Positions 26,451 through 36,498 of a DNA stretch of 64,000 nucleotides are shown piece by piece. Made by a program: the position numbers and the translations under genes. How positions within the stretch are numbered: the first letter of the stretch is position 1; the number at the start of each line of letters is the position of its first letter. Source of the stretch: Janthinobacterium lividum (GTDB taxonomy: Bacteria; Pseudomonadota; Gammaproteobacteria; Burkholderiales; Burkholderiaceae_D); assembly GCF_011601275.1 (NCBI RefSeq), contig NZ_JAAOLY010000008.1, positions 124,001 through 188,000 of the forward strand, in the 5' to 3' direction. Below the pieces are notes generated by a model. That model was not told the origin of the DNA. It did no database searches and saw only the letters and a list, made by a program, of their open reading frames with translations.

Positions 26451-26456
26451 TATAAT
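26451..26456 (+). promoter_or_regulatory. TATAAT box directly before the DUF4105 gene
   Basis: A perfect TATAAT whose last base is 7 bases before the ATG at 26463. If it is a real -10 element, transcription starts at or beside the ATG and the message is leaderless. No strong -35 match was seen. Confidence 0.45.
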
Positions 26457-26462
26457 TGAGGC

Positions 26463-27521
26463 ATGACTTTCTTATCACTTCGTGCCCGCTCCGTGCTGGG
26501 CAGCATCGGCAAAATGGCCGTTTCCCTGATTATCCTGTTGACTGCATTGTGGGGCGCGCTGGCGCTGTGGTACCAGCTGTCCGGCGGCACGGCCGCGCAA
26601 GGCATCGGCGCCTTGCTGTGGGGCGCGCTGGGCGTGGCCAGCATCGCGCTGTGGTGGATGCGCGGCGATGCGCGCGTGCTGCTGCCGTATGCGGCCGGTT
26701 TTATCCTGCTGCTCGTTTGGTGGAGTTTCATTACGCCGAAGCAGCAGCGCGTGTGGGCCGACGACGTGGCGCGCAATGTCACGGGCTCCGTGAAAGGCAA
26801 TCTCGTCACCCTGGACAATGTGCGCAATTTCGACTGGCGCAGCGATGACGACTACACGGTCAAGTGGGAGCAGCGCAGCTACGACCTCGACGAACTGCGC
26901 ACGGTGGACACGGCGCTGTCGTACTGGACGGGGCCTTACATCGCGCACACCCTGATCTCGTTCGGCTTTGCGGACGGGCGCTTCCTGACGTTTTCCATCG
27001 AGATCCGCAAGGAGAAGGGCGAGAGCTTTTCCGCCATCGGCGGCTTCTTCAAGCATTTCGAAATGAGCCTGATCGCCGCCGACGAGCGCGACATCCTGCG
27101 CGTGCGCACGAATGCGCGCGGCGAGGACATGCATCTGTACCGCATCATGATGCCCAAGGCGGCCATGCGCTCGCTGTTCCTCGCCTACCTGGACGAGGCG
27201 CAATCGCTGAAGAACCAGCCGCAGTTCTATAACACCCTGACGGCCAACTGCACCACCATCGTCTTCGAGATGGTGCGCCGCATCGTACCGGGCCTGCCGC
27301 TCGACTACCGGCTGATGGCTTCGGGCTACCTGGACCGCTACCTGTTCGACGTCAAGGGACTGGTGCCCGGCCAGACCTTCCAGCAGCTGCGCGACGGCGG
27401 CCATATCACGGCGCGCGCGCGGGCGGCCAACGACGACGCGGATTTTTCGCACGCGATCCGCCGCGCCATGCCTGGCTATGACGAAGCGGGCCATCCGACG
27501 CTGCAAATGCCACGCCAGTAG
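26463..27521 (+). CDS. DUF4105 protein (Lnb N-terminal periplasmic domain type)
   Basis: A 352-aa inner-membrane protein. Hydrophobic segments lie at residues ~15-35, 42-60 and 70-85. A periplasmic domain of DUF4105 type follows: YDLDELRTVDTALSYWTGPYIAHTLISF, and NTLTANCTTIVFEMVRRI, a conserved Cys-containing block. A related domain occurs in Lnb, a lipoprotein N-acyltransferase, so action on lipoproteins or peptidoglycan is possible but unproven. ATG 26463 has no proper ribosome binding site, in line with a leaderless message. Confidence 0.75.
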   Translation: MTFLSLRARSVLGSIGKMAVSLIILLTALWGALALWYQLSGGTAAQGIGALLWGALGVASIALWWMRGDARVLLPYAAGFILLLVWWSFITPKQQRVWADDVARNVTGSVKGNLVTLDNVRNFDWRSDDDYTVKWEQRSYDLDELRTVDTALSYWTGPYIAHTLISFGFADGRFLTFSIEIRKEKGESFSAIGGFFKHFEMSLIAADERDILRVRTNARGEDMHLYRIMMPKAAMRSLFLAYLDEAQSLKNQPQFYNTLTANCTTIVFEMVRRIVPGLPLDYRLMASGYLDRYLFDVKGLVPGQTFQQLRDGGHITARARAANDDADFSHAIRRAMPGYDEAGHPTLQMPRQ

Positions 27522-27549
27522 CTGTCTGCCTTATACTGTCGCCATATCC

Positions 27550-27574
27550 GACCGGCCGCCTTTCGCGGCCGGTC
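27550..27574 (+). terminator. Strong stem-loop between DUF4105 gene and helicase gene
   Basis: GACCGGCCGC (27550-27559), loop CTTTC, GCGGCCGGTC (27565-27574); a perfect 10-bp GC stem. Only short T tracts follow, so it may be a weak terminator or a processing/attenuation hairpin in the helicase leader. Confidence 0.6.
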
Positions 27575-27601
27575 TCACTTTACGAATAAAGAAGGCCCGC
27601 T

Positions 27602-28855
27602 ATGCCATTTTCCTCACTGGGTCTGATTCCCGCCCTGGTCCGCGCCGTTGACAAGGCCGGCTATGCCGCGCCGACGGCCATCCAGGCGGCCGCCATTCCC
27701 GCCATCCTGCGCGGCAGCGACGTGCTGGGCGCGGCCCAGACGGGTTCCGGCAAGACGGCCGCCTATGCGCTGCCGCTGCTGCAGGCGCTGATGGCGCCCG
27801 TTTCCGGCCCGCGCCAGGTGCGCGCGCTGATCCTCGTGCCCACGCGCGAGCTGGCGGCGCAGGTGGGGCAGACGGTGCACGCGCTGGCCAAGCCGCTGCC
27901 GATCAAATTGAAGATTTCCGTGCTGTTCGGCGGCGTGTCGATCAATCCGCAGATGATGGACTTGCGCGGCGGCGCCGATATCGTCGTCGCCACGCCGGGC
28001 CGCCTGCTGGACCTGGTGCGCCAGAACGCCGTGAAACTGGGCGGCGTGTCGCTGTGCGTGCTCGACGAGGCCGACCGTTTGCTCGATATGGGCTTTAGCG
28101 AGGAAATCAACGCCATCCTGGCCCTGTTGCCGGCGAGACGGCAAAACCTGTTTTTCTCCGCCACCTTTCCCGACAGCGTGCAGGCGCTGGCCGACAGCCT
28201 GCTCAAGGAACCCGTGCGCATCGAAGTGGCGTCCGAACCCCAGGACAAGCCCGACATCGTGCAGCGCGCCATCACGGTCGACGTGCCGCGCCGCACGCAG
28301 CTGCTGCGCTACCTGATCCTGCAGCAGCAGTGGGAGCGCGTGCTGGTGTTCGTCGCCACCAAGTACGCGGCCGAACACGTGGCCGACAAGCTGCAGCGCG
28401 CGGGCTTGCACGTGGGCGCCTTCCACGGCGAATTCAGCCAGGGCACGCGCAGCCAGCTGCTGGCCGACTTCAAGGCCTGCCGCTTGCAGGTGCTGGTGGC
28501 CACCGACGTGGCCGCGCGCGGCATCGACATCGCCGGCTTGCCCGCCGTCGTCAACTACGACTTGCCTCGTTCGGCCGTCGACTACACGCACCGCATCGGC
28601 CGCACGGGCCGCGCCGGCGAAAGCGGCACGGCCATCAGTTTCGTGACGGCCGATACGGAAGCGCATTTCCGCCTGATCGAAAACCGCAACGACTTGCGCA
28701 TCGTGCGCGAAGTGGTGGCCGGTTTCGAGCCGACGGAACTGCCCGCACCGGTGAACCCCGTCACGGACACGGTGAATGGCGGCGTGAAGGGCGCGCGCAA
28801 GAGTAAAAAGGACAAATTGCGCGAGGCGGCAGCGAAAGCGGCCGAGGGCAATTAA
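27602..28855 (+). CDS. DEAD-box RNA helicase, RhlE-like
   Basis: A 417-aa ATP-dependent RNA helicase. Motifs in order: Q motif (YAAPTAIQAAAIP), I (AQTGSGKTAAY), Ia (PTRELAAQ), Ib (TPGRLLDL), II DEAD (VLDEADRLLDMGF), III (SAT), IV-VI including HRIGRTGRAG. The C-terminal tail is short and basic (RKSKKDKLREAAAKAAEGN), smaller than the tails of SrmB or CsdA. Likely in ribosome assembly or RNA decay. It is one of two DEAD-box helicases in the window, the other at 54095. Confidence 0.9.
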   Translation: MPFSSLGLIPALVRAVDKAGYAAPTAIQAAAIPAILRGSDVLGAAQTGSGKTAAYALPLLQALMAPVSGPRQVRALILVPTRELAAQVGQTVHALAKPLPIKLKISVLFGGVSINPQMMDLRGGADIVVATPGRLLDLVRQNAVKLGGVSLCVLDEADRLLDMGFSEEINAILALLPARRQNLFFSATFPDSVQALADSLLKEPVRIEVASEPQDKPDIVQRAITVDVPRRTQLLRYLILQQQWERVLVFVATKYAAEHVADKLQRAGLHVGAFHGEFSQGTRSQLLADFKACRLQVLVATDVAARGIDIAGLPAVVNYDLPRSAVDYTHRIGRTGRAGESGTAISFVTADTEAHFRLIENRNDLRIVREVVAGFEPTELPAPVNPVTDTVNGGVKGARKSKKDKLREAAAKAAEGN

Positions 28856-28936
28856 ATCCGCCTTATGTGCGCTGGCCGCTTGAACGGCTGGCCGTCCCGC
28901 TTTAAGATGATGTTTCTATAAAGCAAGGGGACGGCA

Positions 28937-29401
28937 ATGCACAGGATATTCATCACGCGCGCGAGCGCTCTGGCTTGCGCGCTGGCGCTGGCCGGTTGCG
29001 CCGGCATGGGCGGCAACAATGGCACGACCGGCATGCAGATGCCGGGCAAGGCGCCGGCCGACGCCGCCGTGGCCGCCACCTGGTACAACCCGCCCAGCGA
29101 ATTCCCCGGCATTTGCCTGACCCAGTTCAAGGATGGCAGCCTGCGTTTCGACGGCGGCTTCGCCTTCTATAATCCGGGTCGCTGGGCCTACGATGGCGCC
29201 ACGTCAGAACTGCGTTTGCAGCTGGCGCCGACGCCGTCGCTGGAACTGTCGCACGCGCAAATTGTCCAACACATGAACCTGCTGCGCATCGAGGCTGCAA
29301 AGAATACGCTCGTGTATGGCGTGAAAGCCGACACCAAGGCCATCGGCTTGGGCGGCTTTGTGTTTTACCGCGACACGCCTTGTCCTGTACAGCGCGGATA
29401 G
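28937..29401 (+). CDS. Hypothetical lipoprotein
   Basis: A 154-aa protein with a type II signal peptide: ITRASALACALALAGC ends in lipobox LAGC, so the mature protein is acylated at Cys21. The mature part starts with a Gly/Asn-rich linker and has WYNPPSEFPGICLTQFKDGS and a cysteine near the C-terminus (TPCPVQRG). No family was recognised. ATG 28937 follows AAGGGGACGGCA. Confidence 0.7.
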   Translation: MHRIFITRASALACALALAGCAGMGGNNGTTGMQMPGKAPADAAVAATWYNPPSEFPGICLTQFKDGSLRFDGGFAFYNPGRWAYDGATSELRLQLAPTPSLELSHAQIVQHMNLLRIEAAKNTLVYGVKADTKAIGLGGFVFYRDTPCPVQRG

Positions 29402-29435
29402 TGGCGGATTAGTGTCATACGGGAATATTTAGTCG

Positions 29436-29441
29436 TATAAT
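29436..29441 (+). promoter_or_regulatory. -10 box of the signalling operon
   Basis: TATAAT in an AT-rich segment after the lipoprotein gene. No strong -35 hexamer is visible. Transcription from here would give a leader of about 100 bases containing the hairpin at 29457-29494. Confidence 0.45.
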
Positions 29442-29456
29442 TTCAAGGCAAGCTGG

Positions 29457-29494
29457 CTGCCGCGCAAGACTCGCAAGACTATGTTGCGCGGCAG
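29457..29494 (+). other. Leader hairpin of the signalling operon
   Basis: CTGCCGCGCAA (29457-29467), a 16-base loop, TTGCGCGGCAG (29484-29494): a perfect 11-bp stem about 54 bases before the first gene. The loop contains the repeated hexamer AAGACT. No T-run follows, so it is more likely a leader structure than a terminator. Confidence 0.55.
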
Positions 29495-29547
29495 ATTCCC
29501 CCTCCAGGCAAGTTCCGATATCGCCATGGTGATGAGAGGATGGTCCG

Positions 29548-30414
29548 ATGGATGTGCACGACGAGCATGGCATGCCGGGTACTGCGGCGCTGGCGGCGGA
29601 CGCCGGGCAGCAGGCCGTGGCGCCGCCGCGCACCTTGCTGCTGGTCGATGACGAACCGAATATCCTCGCTTCCCTCAAGCGCCTGCTGCGGCGCGATGGC
29701 TACCATATCCTGACGGCCAACAGCGGCCAGGAAGGGCTGGACGTGCTGGCCAGTCACGCCGTCGACGTGATCGTGTCGGACCAGCGCATGCCCGGCATGC
29801 TGGGCGCCGATTTCCTGCGCAAGGCCAAGCTGCTGTGTCCGCAAACCATACGCATCATGCTGTCGGGCTATACCGAATTGCAGGCCGTCACGGACGCCGT
29901 CAACGAGGGCGCCATCTTCAAGTTCCTCACCAAGCCCTGGGAAGACCATCAGCTGCGCGAGCATATCGCCGAAGCGTTTCGCCTGAAGGGCATCGATGAC
30001 GACAATGTGCGCTTGAATGCGCAGCTGCGCGAGGCCAACCATGCGCTGGCGGCGGCGAATGCCGCCATGCAGGCGCTGGTGCGCCAGCAGCAGCACCAGA
30101 TCAGCCGCGACGAAGTCAGCCTCGGCATCGCGCGCGAGCTGCTGCAATTTTTGCCGCTGCCCGTGATCGGGCTCGATGAAGACGGCATGATCGCCTTCAT
30201 CAACGCGGCGGCGGCCAACCTGTTCGAACGGGGCGCGGCCCTGCTGGGCAACGAGGCGGCGATCGTCCTGCCGCAGCTGTTCGACGGACAGGGCGCACCG
30301 CGCCTGGCCGCCATCGATGGCCAGCCGTACGCCGTGGCCATCCATCCGATGGGCCTGCATTCGCGCTCGCGCGGCAGCCTCGTTACCCTGAGTCGTCATG
30401 GAGCGGGTACATGA
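29548..30414 (+). CDS. Response regulator, REC-PAS
   Basis: A 288-aa protein. A REC domain at residues ~28-145 (LLLVDDEPNILASLKRLLRR; phospho-acceptor in VIVSDQRMPG; lysine in FKFLTKPW) resembles RpfG-type receivers. A helical linker (LRLNAQLREANHALAAANAA) leads to a short PAS-like domain from ~195 (LPLPVIGLDEDGMIAFINAAA). No DNA-binding, GGDEF, EAL or HD-GYP output is attached, so signal probably passes by protein contact. The stop overlaps the next start by four bases (ATGA, 30411-30414). Confidence 0.85.
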   Translation: MDVHDEHGMPGTAALAADAGQQAVAPPRTLLLVDDEPNILASLKRLLRRDGYHILTANSGQEGLDVLASHAVDVIVSDQRMPGMLGADFLRKAKLLCPQTIRIMLSGYTELQAVTDAVNEGAIFKFLTKPWEDHQLREHIAEAFRLKGIDDDNVRLNAQLREANHALAAANAAMQALVRQQQHQISRDEVSLGIARELLQFLPLPVIGLDEDGMIAFINAAAANLFERGAALLGNEAAIVLPQLFDGQGAPRLAAIDGQPYAVAIHPMGLHSRSRGSLVTLSRHGAGT

Positions 30415-30743
30415 TCGAAAGCGGACGCGAGATTTCCATGGAGCAGGCGCAGGAAGGCATGGTGCTGGCGCAGGCATTGAACGACGCCAGCGGCGCCGTG
30501 CTGCTGGCCCAGGGCGCCACCCTGACGGCGGCGAACCTGACGGCTTTGCGCCGGCGCAATGTGGAGCGCTGCCGCGTCGTCATGGCCGAGGCGGTCGACC
30601 CCGCCGCGCAGGCGCAGGCCGAGCAGGAACGCGCGCGCCGCCTGGAGCGGCTGGCCGTGCTGTTCCGCGCCACGCCGCCCGATTCCGCCGGGGCGGAACT
30701 GCTGGCGCTGCTGCAGCGCTACCGGCAAGGGGACGCTACATGA
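30411..30743 (+). CDS. 110-aa module protein related to the C-terminal tail of the locus's HD-GYP protein
   Basis: Not a named family to me. Residues 5-50 (ISMEQAQEGMVLAQALNDA, then GAVLLAQGATLTAANLTAL) follow the pattern GMVL-D-x-G-x-LL-x-G-x-LT-x-L. The same pattern occurs at the C-terminus of the degenerate HD-GYP protein at 33054 (LEPGMVLSRDLISRDGLMLL, then LTARVIAQLLDF). Here the module is free-standing, followed by an Ala/Arg/Glu-rich helix (QAQAEQERARRLERLAVLF). ATGA overlaps join it to the genes on both sides, so stoichiometric expression with the REC-PAS and HDOD proteins is likely. Confidence 0.65.
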   Translation: MIESGREISMEQAQEGMVLAQALNDASGAVLLAQGATLTAANLTALRRRNVERCRVVMAEAVDPAAQAQAEQERARRLERLAVLFRATPPDSAGAELLALLQRYRQGDAT

Positions 30744-31575
30744 CACGGCTCAGTTTTGAACACATCATCCGCCAGATCCAGGAACTGCCTTCGTTGCCCG
30801 TGGTGGTGCTGGAACTGCTGTCGAGCATGGACCAGGACGACACGGACGTGCACATGCTGGCGCAAAAGATCGAGCTGGACCAGGCCCTGGCGGCGAAGAC
30901 CCTGCGCATCGCCAATTCCTCGTTCTACGGCATGCAATCGAAGGTCACCAGCATTCCGCAAGCCGTGTCCGTACTGGGTTTTCACAGCATCCGCACCGTC
31001 GTCACGGCCTGCGCCCTGACGGGCAGCTTCGCGCCCGTCAGCGGCGGCTTCGATTTCCAGGCGTTCTGGCGCCACTCGCTGGCCACGGCGATTGCCGCGC
31101 GCCTGCTGGCGCCGCACTTGCGCGTCAATCCCGAGACGGCGTTCACGGCTGGCCTGCTGCACGACTTGGGCACCCTGGTGCTGGTGACGCGCTTCCCGGC
31201 CGAGCACGCGCTCGTGCGCAGCTACCGCCAGGCGCACGACGGCCAGATGGCCGATGCGGAACTGGCCGTCATCGGCATCGACCACGCGCAGGTGGGCAGC
31301 GCCCTGGCCGGCTACTGGAAGTTTCCCGAGACGATACAGCAGGCGGTGGCCGACCACCACGCCATCGACCGGCTGGAGGCGGGCGGCTTGCCGCTGGCCG
31401 TGCACCTGGCCAATGCCGTCGCCCTGGCGCTCGACCTGGCCGGCGTCGACGATGCGCTGGTGCCGCCCCTGTCGCCTGCGGGCTGGCGCAGCGTCGCGCT
31501 GGACGAGCAGGCCTGGCTGGCGCTGCTGGAGCAAACGGAACATACCTTCGATGAAATGTCGCGGATCATGCTGGC

Positions 31576-31579
<4 letters not shown>
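30740..31579 (+). CDS. HDOD-domain signalling protein
   Basis: A 279-aa protein dominated by an HDOD domain: LPSLPVVVLELLSSMDQDDTD at the start, IANSSFYGMQSKVTSIPQAVSVLG, then HSLATAIAARLLAPHL and AFTAGLLHDLGTLVL. HDOD domains resemble HD hydrolases but usually lack the full metal site; here LLHDLG keeps the HD pair. These proteins act in signalling, often next to kinases or GGDEF proteins. ATG 30740 overlaps the upstream stop and its own stop overlaps the kinase start, both by four bases. Confidence 0.87.
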
Positions 31580-33053
<1,474 letters not shown>

Positions 33054-33057
<4 letters not shown>

Positions 33058-34391
33058 CCGAACAGGACAGCATGAACATGAGCGCCAGCACCGGGACCGC
33101 GCCGCCCACCATCCTGTGCGTCGACGACGAACCGAATATCCTGTCGTCGCTGCGGCGCCTGTTCCGCCCGCACGGCTACCGCGTGCTGACGGCCGATGGC
33201 GGCGCGGCCGGCCTGGCCCTGCTCGAGAGCGAGACGGTGGACCTGGTCATCTCCGACATGCGCATGCCGCACATGGATGGCGCGCAATTCCTGGCCCAGG
33301 TGCGCCAGCGCTGGCCCGGCACCATCCGGCTGTTGCTGACCGGCTATGCCGACATCCAGTCCATCCTCGACGCCATCAACCAGGGCGAGATCTACCGCTA
33401 CGTGACCAAGCCCTGGGACGAGAACGACATCGTACTGGTGGTGCGCCACGCGCTGGAGCGGCGCGCGCTGGAGCAGGAAAAACTGCGCCTGGAAGCGCTG
33501 ACGGCCAGCCAGAACGTGGAGCTGCAGGCGCTCAACGCCAGCCTGGAAGCGAAGGTGGCCACGCGCACGCAGCAGTTGAAACAGTCGCACGACGAGGTGC
33601 AGGCGGCCAACGAGCGCCTGAAGGCCACGTTCGTGACGACCATCAAGGTGTTTTCCAACCTGATCGAAATGCGCGGCGGCAAGCTGGCCGGCCATGCGCG
33701 GCGGGTGGCCGAGCTGTCGCGCAAGCTGGCGCAGGCGCTGGGCCTGGAAGGGCAGGACGCGCGCGACGTGTTCATCGCGGCGCTGCTCAAGGATATCGGC
33801 AAGCTCAGCTTGAGCGACGACGTGCTGGAATTGCCGGCCAGCGCCTGGACGGGCGAACAGCTGGCCGCGTTCCGCAAGCATCCGCTGCGCGCCGAGCAAT
33901 TGTTGATGGCGCTGGACGAACTGCGCGCCGTTTCCGTGATCCTGCGCTCGCAGCTCGAGCGCTTCGACGGCGGCGGCTTTCCCGATGGCCTCGTGGGCCT
34001 GGCCATTCCGATGGGTGCGCGCATCCTGGCGCTGGCGTCGGACTACGACGGCTTGCAGATCGGCGCCATGGTGCAGCGCAACCTGCGCGCCGAGGAAGCC
34101 CGCACCCTGATCTACGACAGCGTCGGCAAACGCTACGACCCGGCCGTGGTGGCGGCTTTCCGCGGCCTCATGGAAGAGACGGAGCCGCCGGCGCGCGACC
34201 TGACAGTACTGTCGGGCCAGCTGGAGCCGGGCATGGTGCTGTCGCGCGACCTGATCAGCCGCGACGGCCTGATGCTGCTGGCGGCCGAACACGTGCTGAC
34301 GGCCCGCGTGATCGCCCAGCTGCTCGACTTCGAAGGAAAGAACGGCGGCCGCCTGAGCATCCGCGTGTACGCGCCCTTAAAGGAAAGCTAA
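33054..34391 (+). CDS. Response regulator REC with degenerate HD-GYP domain
   Basis: A 445-aa protein: REC at residues ~20-140 (ILCVDDEPNILSSLRRLFR, VISDMRMPHMDGAQF, YVTKPWDEND), a coiled coil, then an HD-GYP-like domain. Key residues have changed. The HD motif reads LLKDIGK, so its His is K246. The usual HHE is QLE (300-302). GYP is GFP (DGGGFPDGL). c-di-GMP phosphodiesterase activity is therefore doubtful. The last ~80 residues carry the GMVL module shared with the 110-aa protein at 30411. ATG 33054 overlaps the kinase stop. Confidence 0.88.
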
Positions 34392-34401
34392 GGCGGGAAG
34401 G

Positions 34402-35730
34402 CTAGGGCGCTGCCGGGGCCGCCGGCGGCGAGACGGGCAGGTGCACGGTAAAACGCGTGCCGCGGCCCACTTCCGAGGCCACCTCGATGCGTCCGCCATG
34501 CTTGTTGACGATGCCGTACGACAGCGACAGGCCCAGGCCCGTGCCGCTTCCCACGGCCTTGGTGGTGAAGAACGGTTCGAAGATGCGGTTCAGGTGCTCG
34601 GGCGCGATGCCGGCGCCCGTGTCGCCGATCTCCACCCACACCCAGCCGTCCGCATGACCGGTGCGGATGCTGATCACGCCGTCGCTGCTGATGGCCTGGC
34701 CCGCGTTGACGAGCAGGTTCATGAACACCTGGTTCAGCTGCGAGGCCAGGCACAGTATCGGCGGCAGCTCGCCATAGTGCTTCTCGATGCGCGCCTTGTA
34801 TTTCAATTCGTTGGCGACGATATTGAGGGTGCTGTCCAGGCCCGCATGCAGGCTGGCCACTTGCCAGTCCGTCTCGCCCACGTGGGAAAAATCCTTCAGC
34901 GCCTGCACGATGTCGCGCACGCGTTTGAGGCCATCCATCGATTCGCGCACCAGGTCCACCATGTCGTCCTGCAGGAAGGCCAGGTCGGCCTGGCCGCGCA
35001 CCTGGGCCACGCGCGCGGCCAGGGCCGGGCCGTCCGGCGTTTCGCGCATCGCCGCCTCATACTGCTCGATCACGCCGAACAGGGTGCCGACATAGCCTTG
35101 CAGCGAACTCATGTTGGAGTTGACGAAGCCGATCGGGTTATTGATTTCATGCGCGATGCCGGCCGCCAGCTGGCCGATGGACGCCATCTTTTCCGATTGC
35201 AGCAGCTGGTCGTGCGCTTCCTGCAACTTGCTGATCAGTAGTTGCTGCTCTTCGCCGCGCGCCTGCAGCATCGCTTCCATGCGCTTGCGTTCCGTGATGT
35301 CCGTCAGCGAGCCGATCACCTCGAACGGCACGCCATGTTCGTCGCGCACGAGGCGCAGGCTGTCGTGCATCCACAGATAGCTGCCGTCGCGCACGCGGAA
35401 GCGATATTCGTAGGCGCGCGCGCCTTCGACGAAGATCTGCGCCAGGCTGGAAAAGATGCCGGGCGCATCGTCGGGATGGATGTGGTCGAACCAGAAATTG
35501 GGGTCGGCCACCATTTCCTCGGGCTGGTAGCCCAGCACATTCAAGGCATTGTTGCTGACGAACGTCATCTTGAAGTCGCCGCTGGGCACGGTGCAATAGA
35601 TGATGGCCGGGGTATTGTCGAGCAGGTATTGCAGGCGCACGGCCGTGGCGGCCGGCGTGTCGGCGTCAGGCGCCTCACCGGCATGGCGCCCGGCATCGGG
35701 AGTGGAAAGGTCGAAATCCTCGAACTGCAT
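34402..35730 (-). CDS. PAS-domain histidine kinase, paralogue of the 31576 kinase
   Basis: A 442-aa soluble kinase convergent with the signalling operon. A PAS domain at residues ~33-148 (LLDNTPAIIYCTVPSGDFKMTF, FDHIHPDDAP, VIGSLTDITERKRM) is followed by H194 in SIGQLAAGIAHEINNPIGFV. N box NLLVNAGQAI and G2 [14 protein letters not shown] are intact. The block LLQSEKMASIGQLAAGIAHE is almost identical to the other kinase's. Start ATG 35730, preceded by AGGTGTGAC. Only ten bases separate its stop from that of the REC-HD gene, so it belongs to the same functional locus although transcribed the other way. Confidence 0.9.
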   Translation of the reverse strand: MQFEDFDLSTPDAGRHAGEAPDADTPAATAVRLQYLLDNTPAIIYCTVPSGDFKMTFVSNNALNVLGYQPEEMVADPNFWFDHIHPDDAPGIFSSLAQIFVEGARAYEYRFRVRDGSYLWMHDSLRLVRDEHGVPFEVIGSLTDITERKRMEAMLQARGEEQQLLISKLQEAHDQLLQSEKMASIGQLAAGIAHEINNPIGFVNSNMSSLQGYVGTLFGVIEQYEAAMRETPDGPALAARVAQVRGQADLAFLQDDMVDLVRESMDGLKRVRDIVQALKDFSHVGETDWQVASLHAGLDSTLNIVANELKYKARIEKHYGELPPILCLASQLNQVFMNLLVNAGQAISSDGVISIRTGHADGWVWVEIGDTGAGIAPEHLNRIFEPFFTTKAVGSGTGLGLSLSYGIVNKHGGRIEVASEVGRGTRFTVHLPVSPPAAPAAP

Positions 35731-35817
35731 TGTCACACCTCGCGGCCTGCACGGCATAGCTGTCATCCTGGCTCGATTATGCCTGATTCTGCCTGCCTTG
35801 GGCCGCCATCGGCGCGC

Positions 35818-36498
35818 TCAGGGGGCCAGCGGCTGCTCGATTATCGCCATGCGCCGCGCGAGGTGCTGCGCCGCTTGCGCATCGCCCGCCTGTTCGGCGC
35901 GCAGGCGCTGCACACCGAGCCAGGCCAGCAGCGGACGGCGCCAGCCCTGGTCCGAGGCGGTGGCCACGGCCGTATCGAGCAGTTCCGGCGTGGCGCGGCC
36001 CGAGCGCAGCAGCACGCCGGCCGCCACCAGCTGCGACAGCGGGTCCTTGATGGCGGCCACGGCGCTGGCGGCGGCCGTGTCCGAGCTGGCGCTGGCGGCT
36101 GCGCGTTGCGCTTCCGGCAGCAGGGCGATGTCGGCCGGCTGCGCCTTGCCGGCCAGGTAGGCCGCATACGCGCGGTCGGCGTCTGTCGCGTCGGCTTGCA
36201 GCGCGTCAAAGCCGGCGCAGTCCTCGAAGGCCAGGCTGGTCACGCGCGCGGCGCAGCGCAGCAGTTCGATGCGCGCCACGAGTTCGAGCTTGCCCGTGCC
36301 GGCCACCTGGCTGCGGGCGCGCCGGAATTCCGTCTGCTCGACCAGGGCGTTGCCGCCCAGGTAGGCCGATTGGAACCGTTCGACGGAACTTTGCGCATTC
36401 ATTTTCCAATCCGGCACGGGCGGGCCGCTGGAGCAGGCGGCGAGCGCGGTGCACAACAATGCGGCCAGGGCGGCGATGGCGGGGCGGGACATTTTCAT
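35818..36498 (-). CDS. Lipoprotein of the MlaD-type operon
   Basis: A 226-aa lipoprotein: the signal peptide IAALAALLCTALAAC ends in a lipobox (LAAC), followed by an Ala-rich helical body without catalytic motifs. It is the third gene of the mlaE-mlaD-like operon, and its ATG 36498 overlaps the MlaD-like stop by four bases. It probably takes the place of the outer-membrane-facing partner (PqiC/MlaC role), but sequence similarity to those was not seen, so this is inferred from context. Confidence 0.65.
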   Translation of the reverse strand: MKMSRPAIAALAALLCTALAACSSGPPVPDWKMNAQSSVERFQSAYLGGNALVEQTEFRRARSQVAGTGKLELVARIELLRCAARVTSLAFEDCAGFDALQADATDADRAYAAYLAGKAQPADIALLPEAQRAAASASSDTAAASAVAAIKDPLSQLVAAGVLLRSGRATPELLDTAVATASDQGWRRPLLAWLGVQRLRAEQAGDAQAAQHLARRMAIIEQPLAP

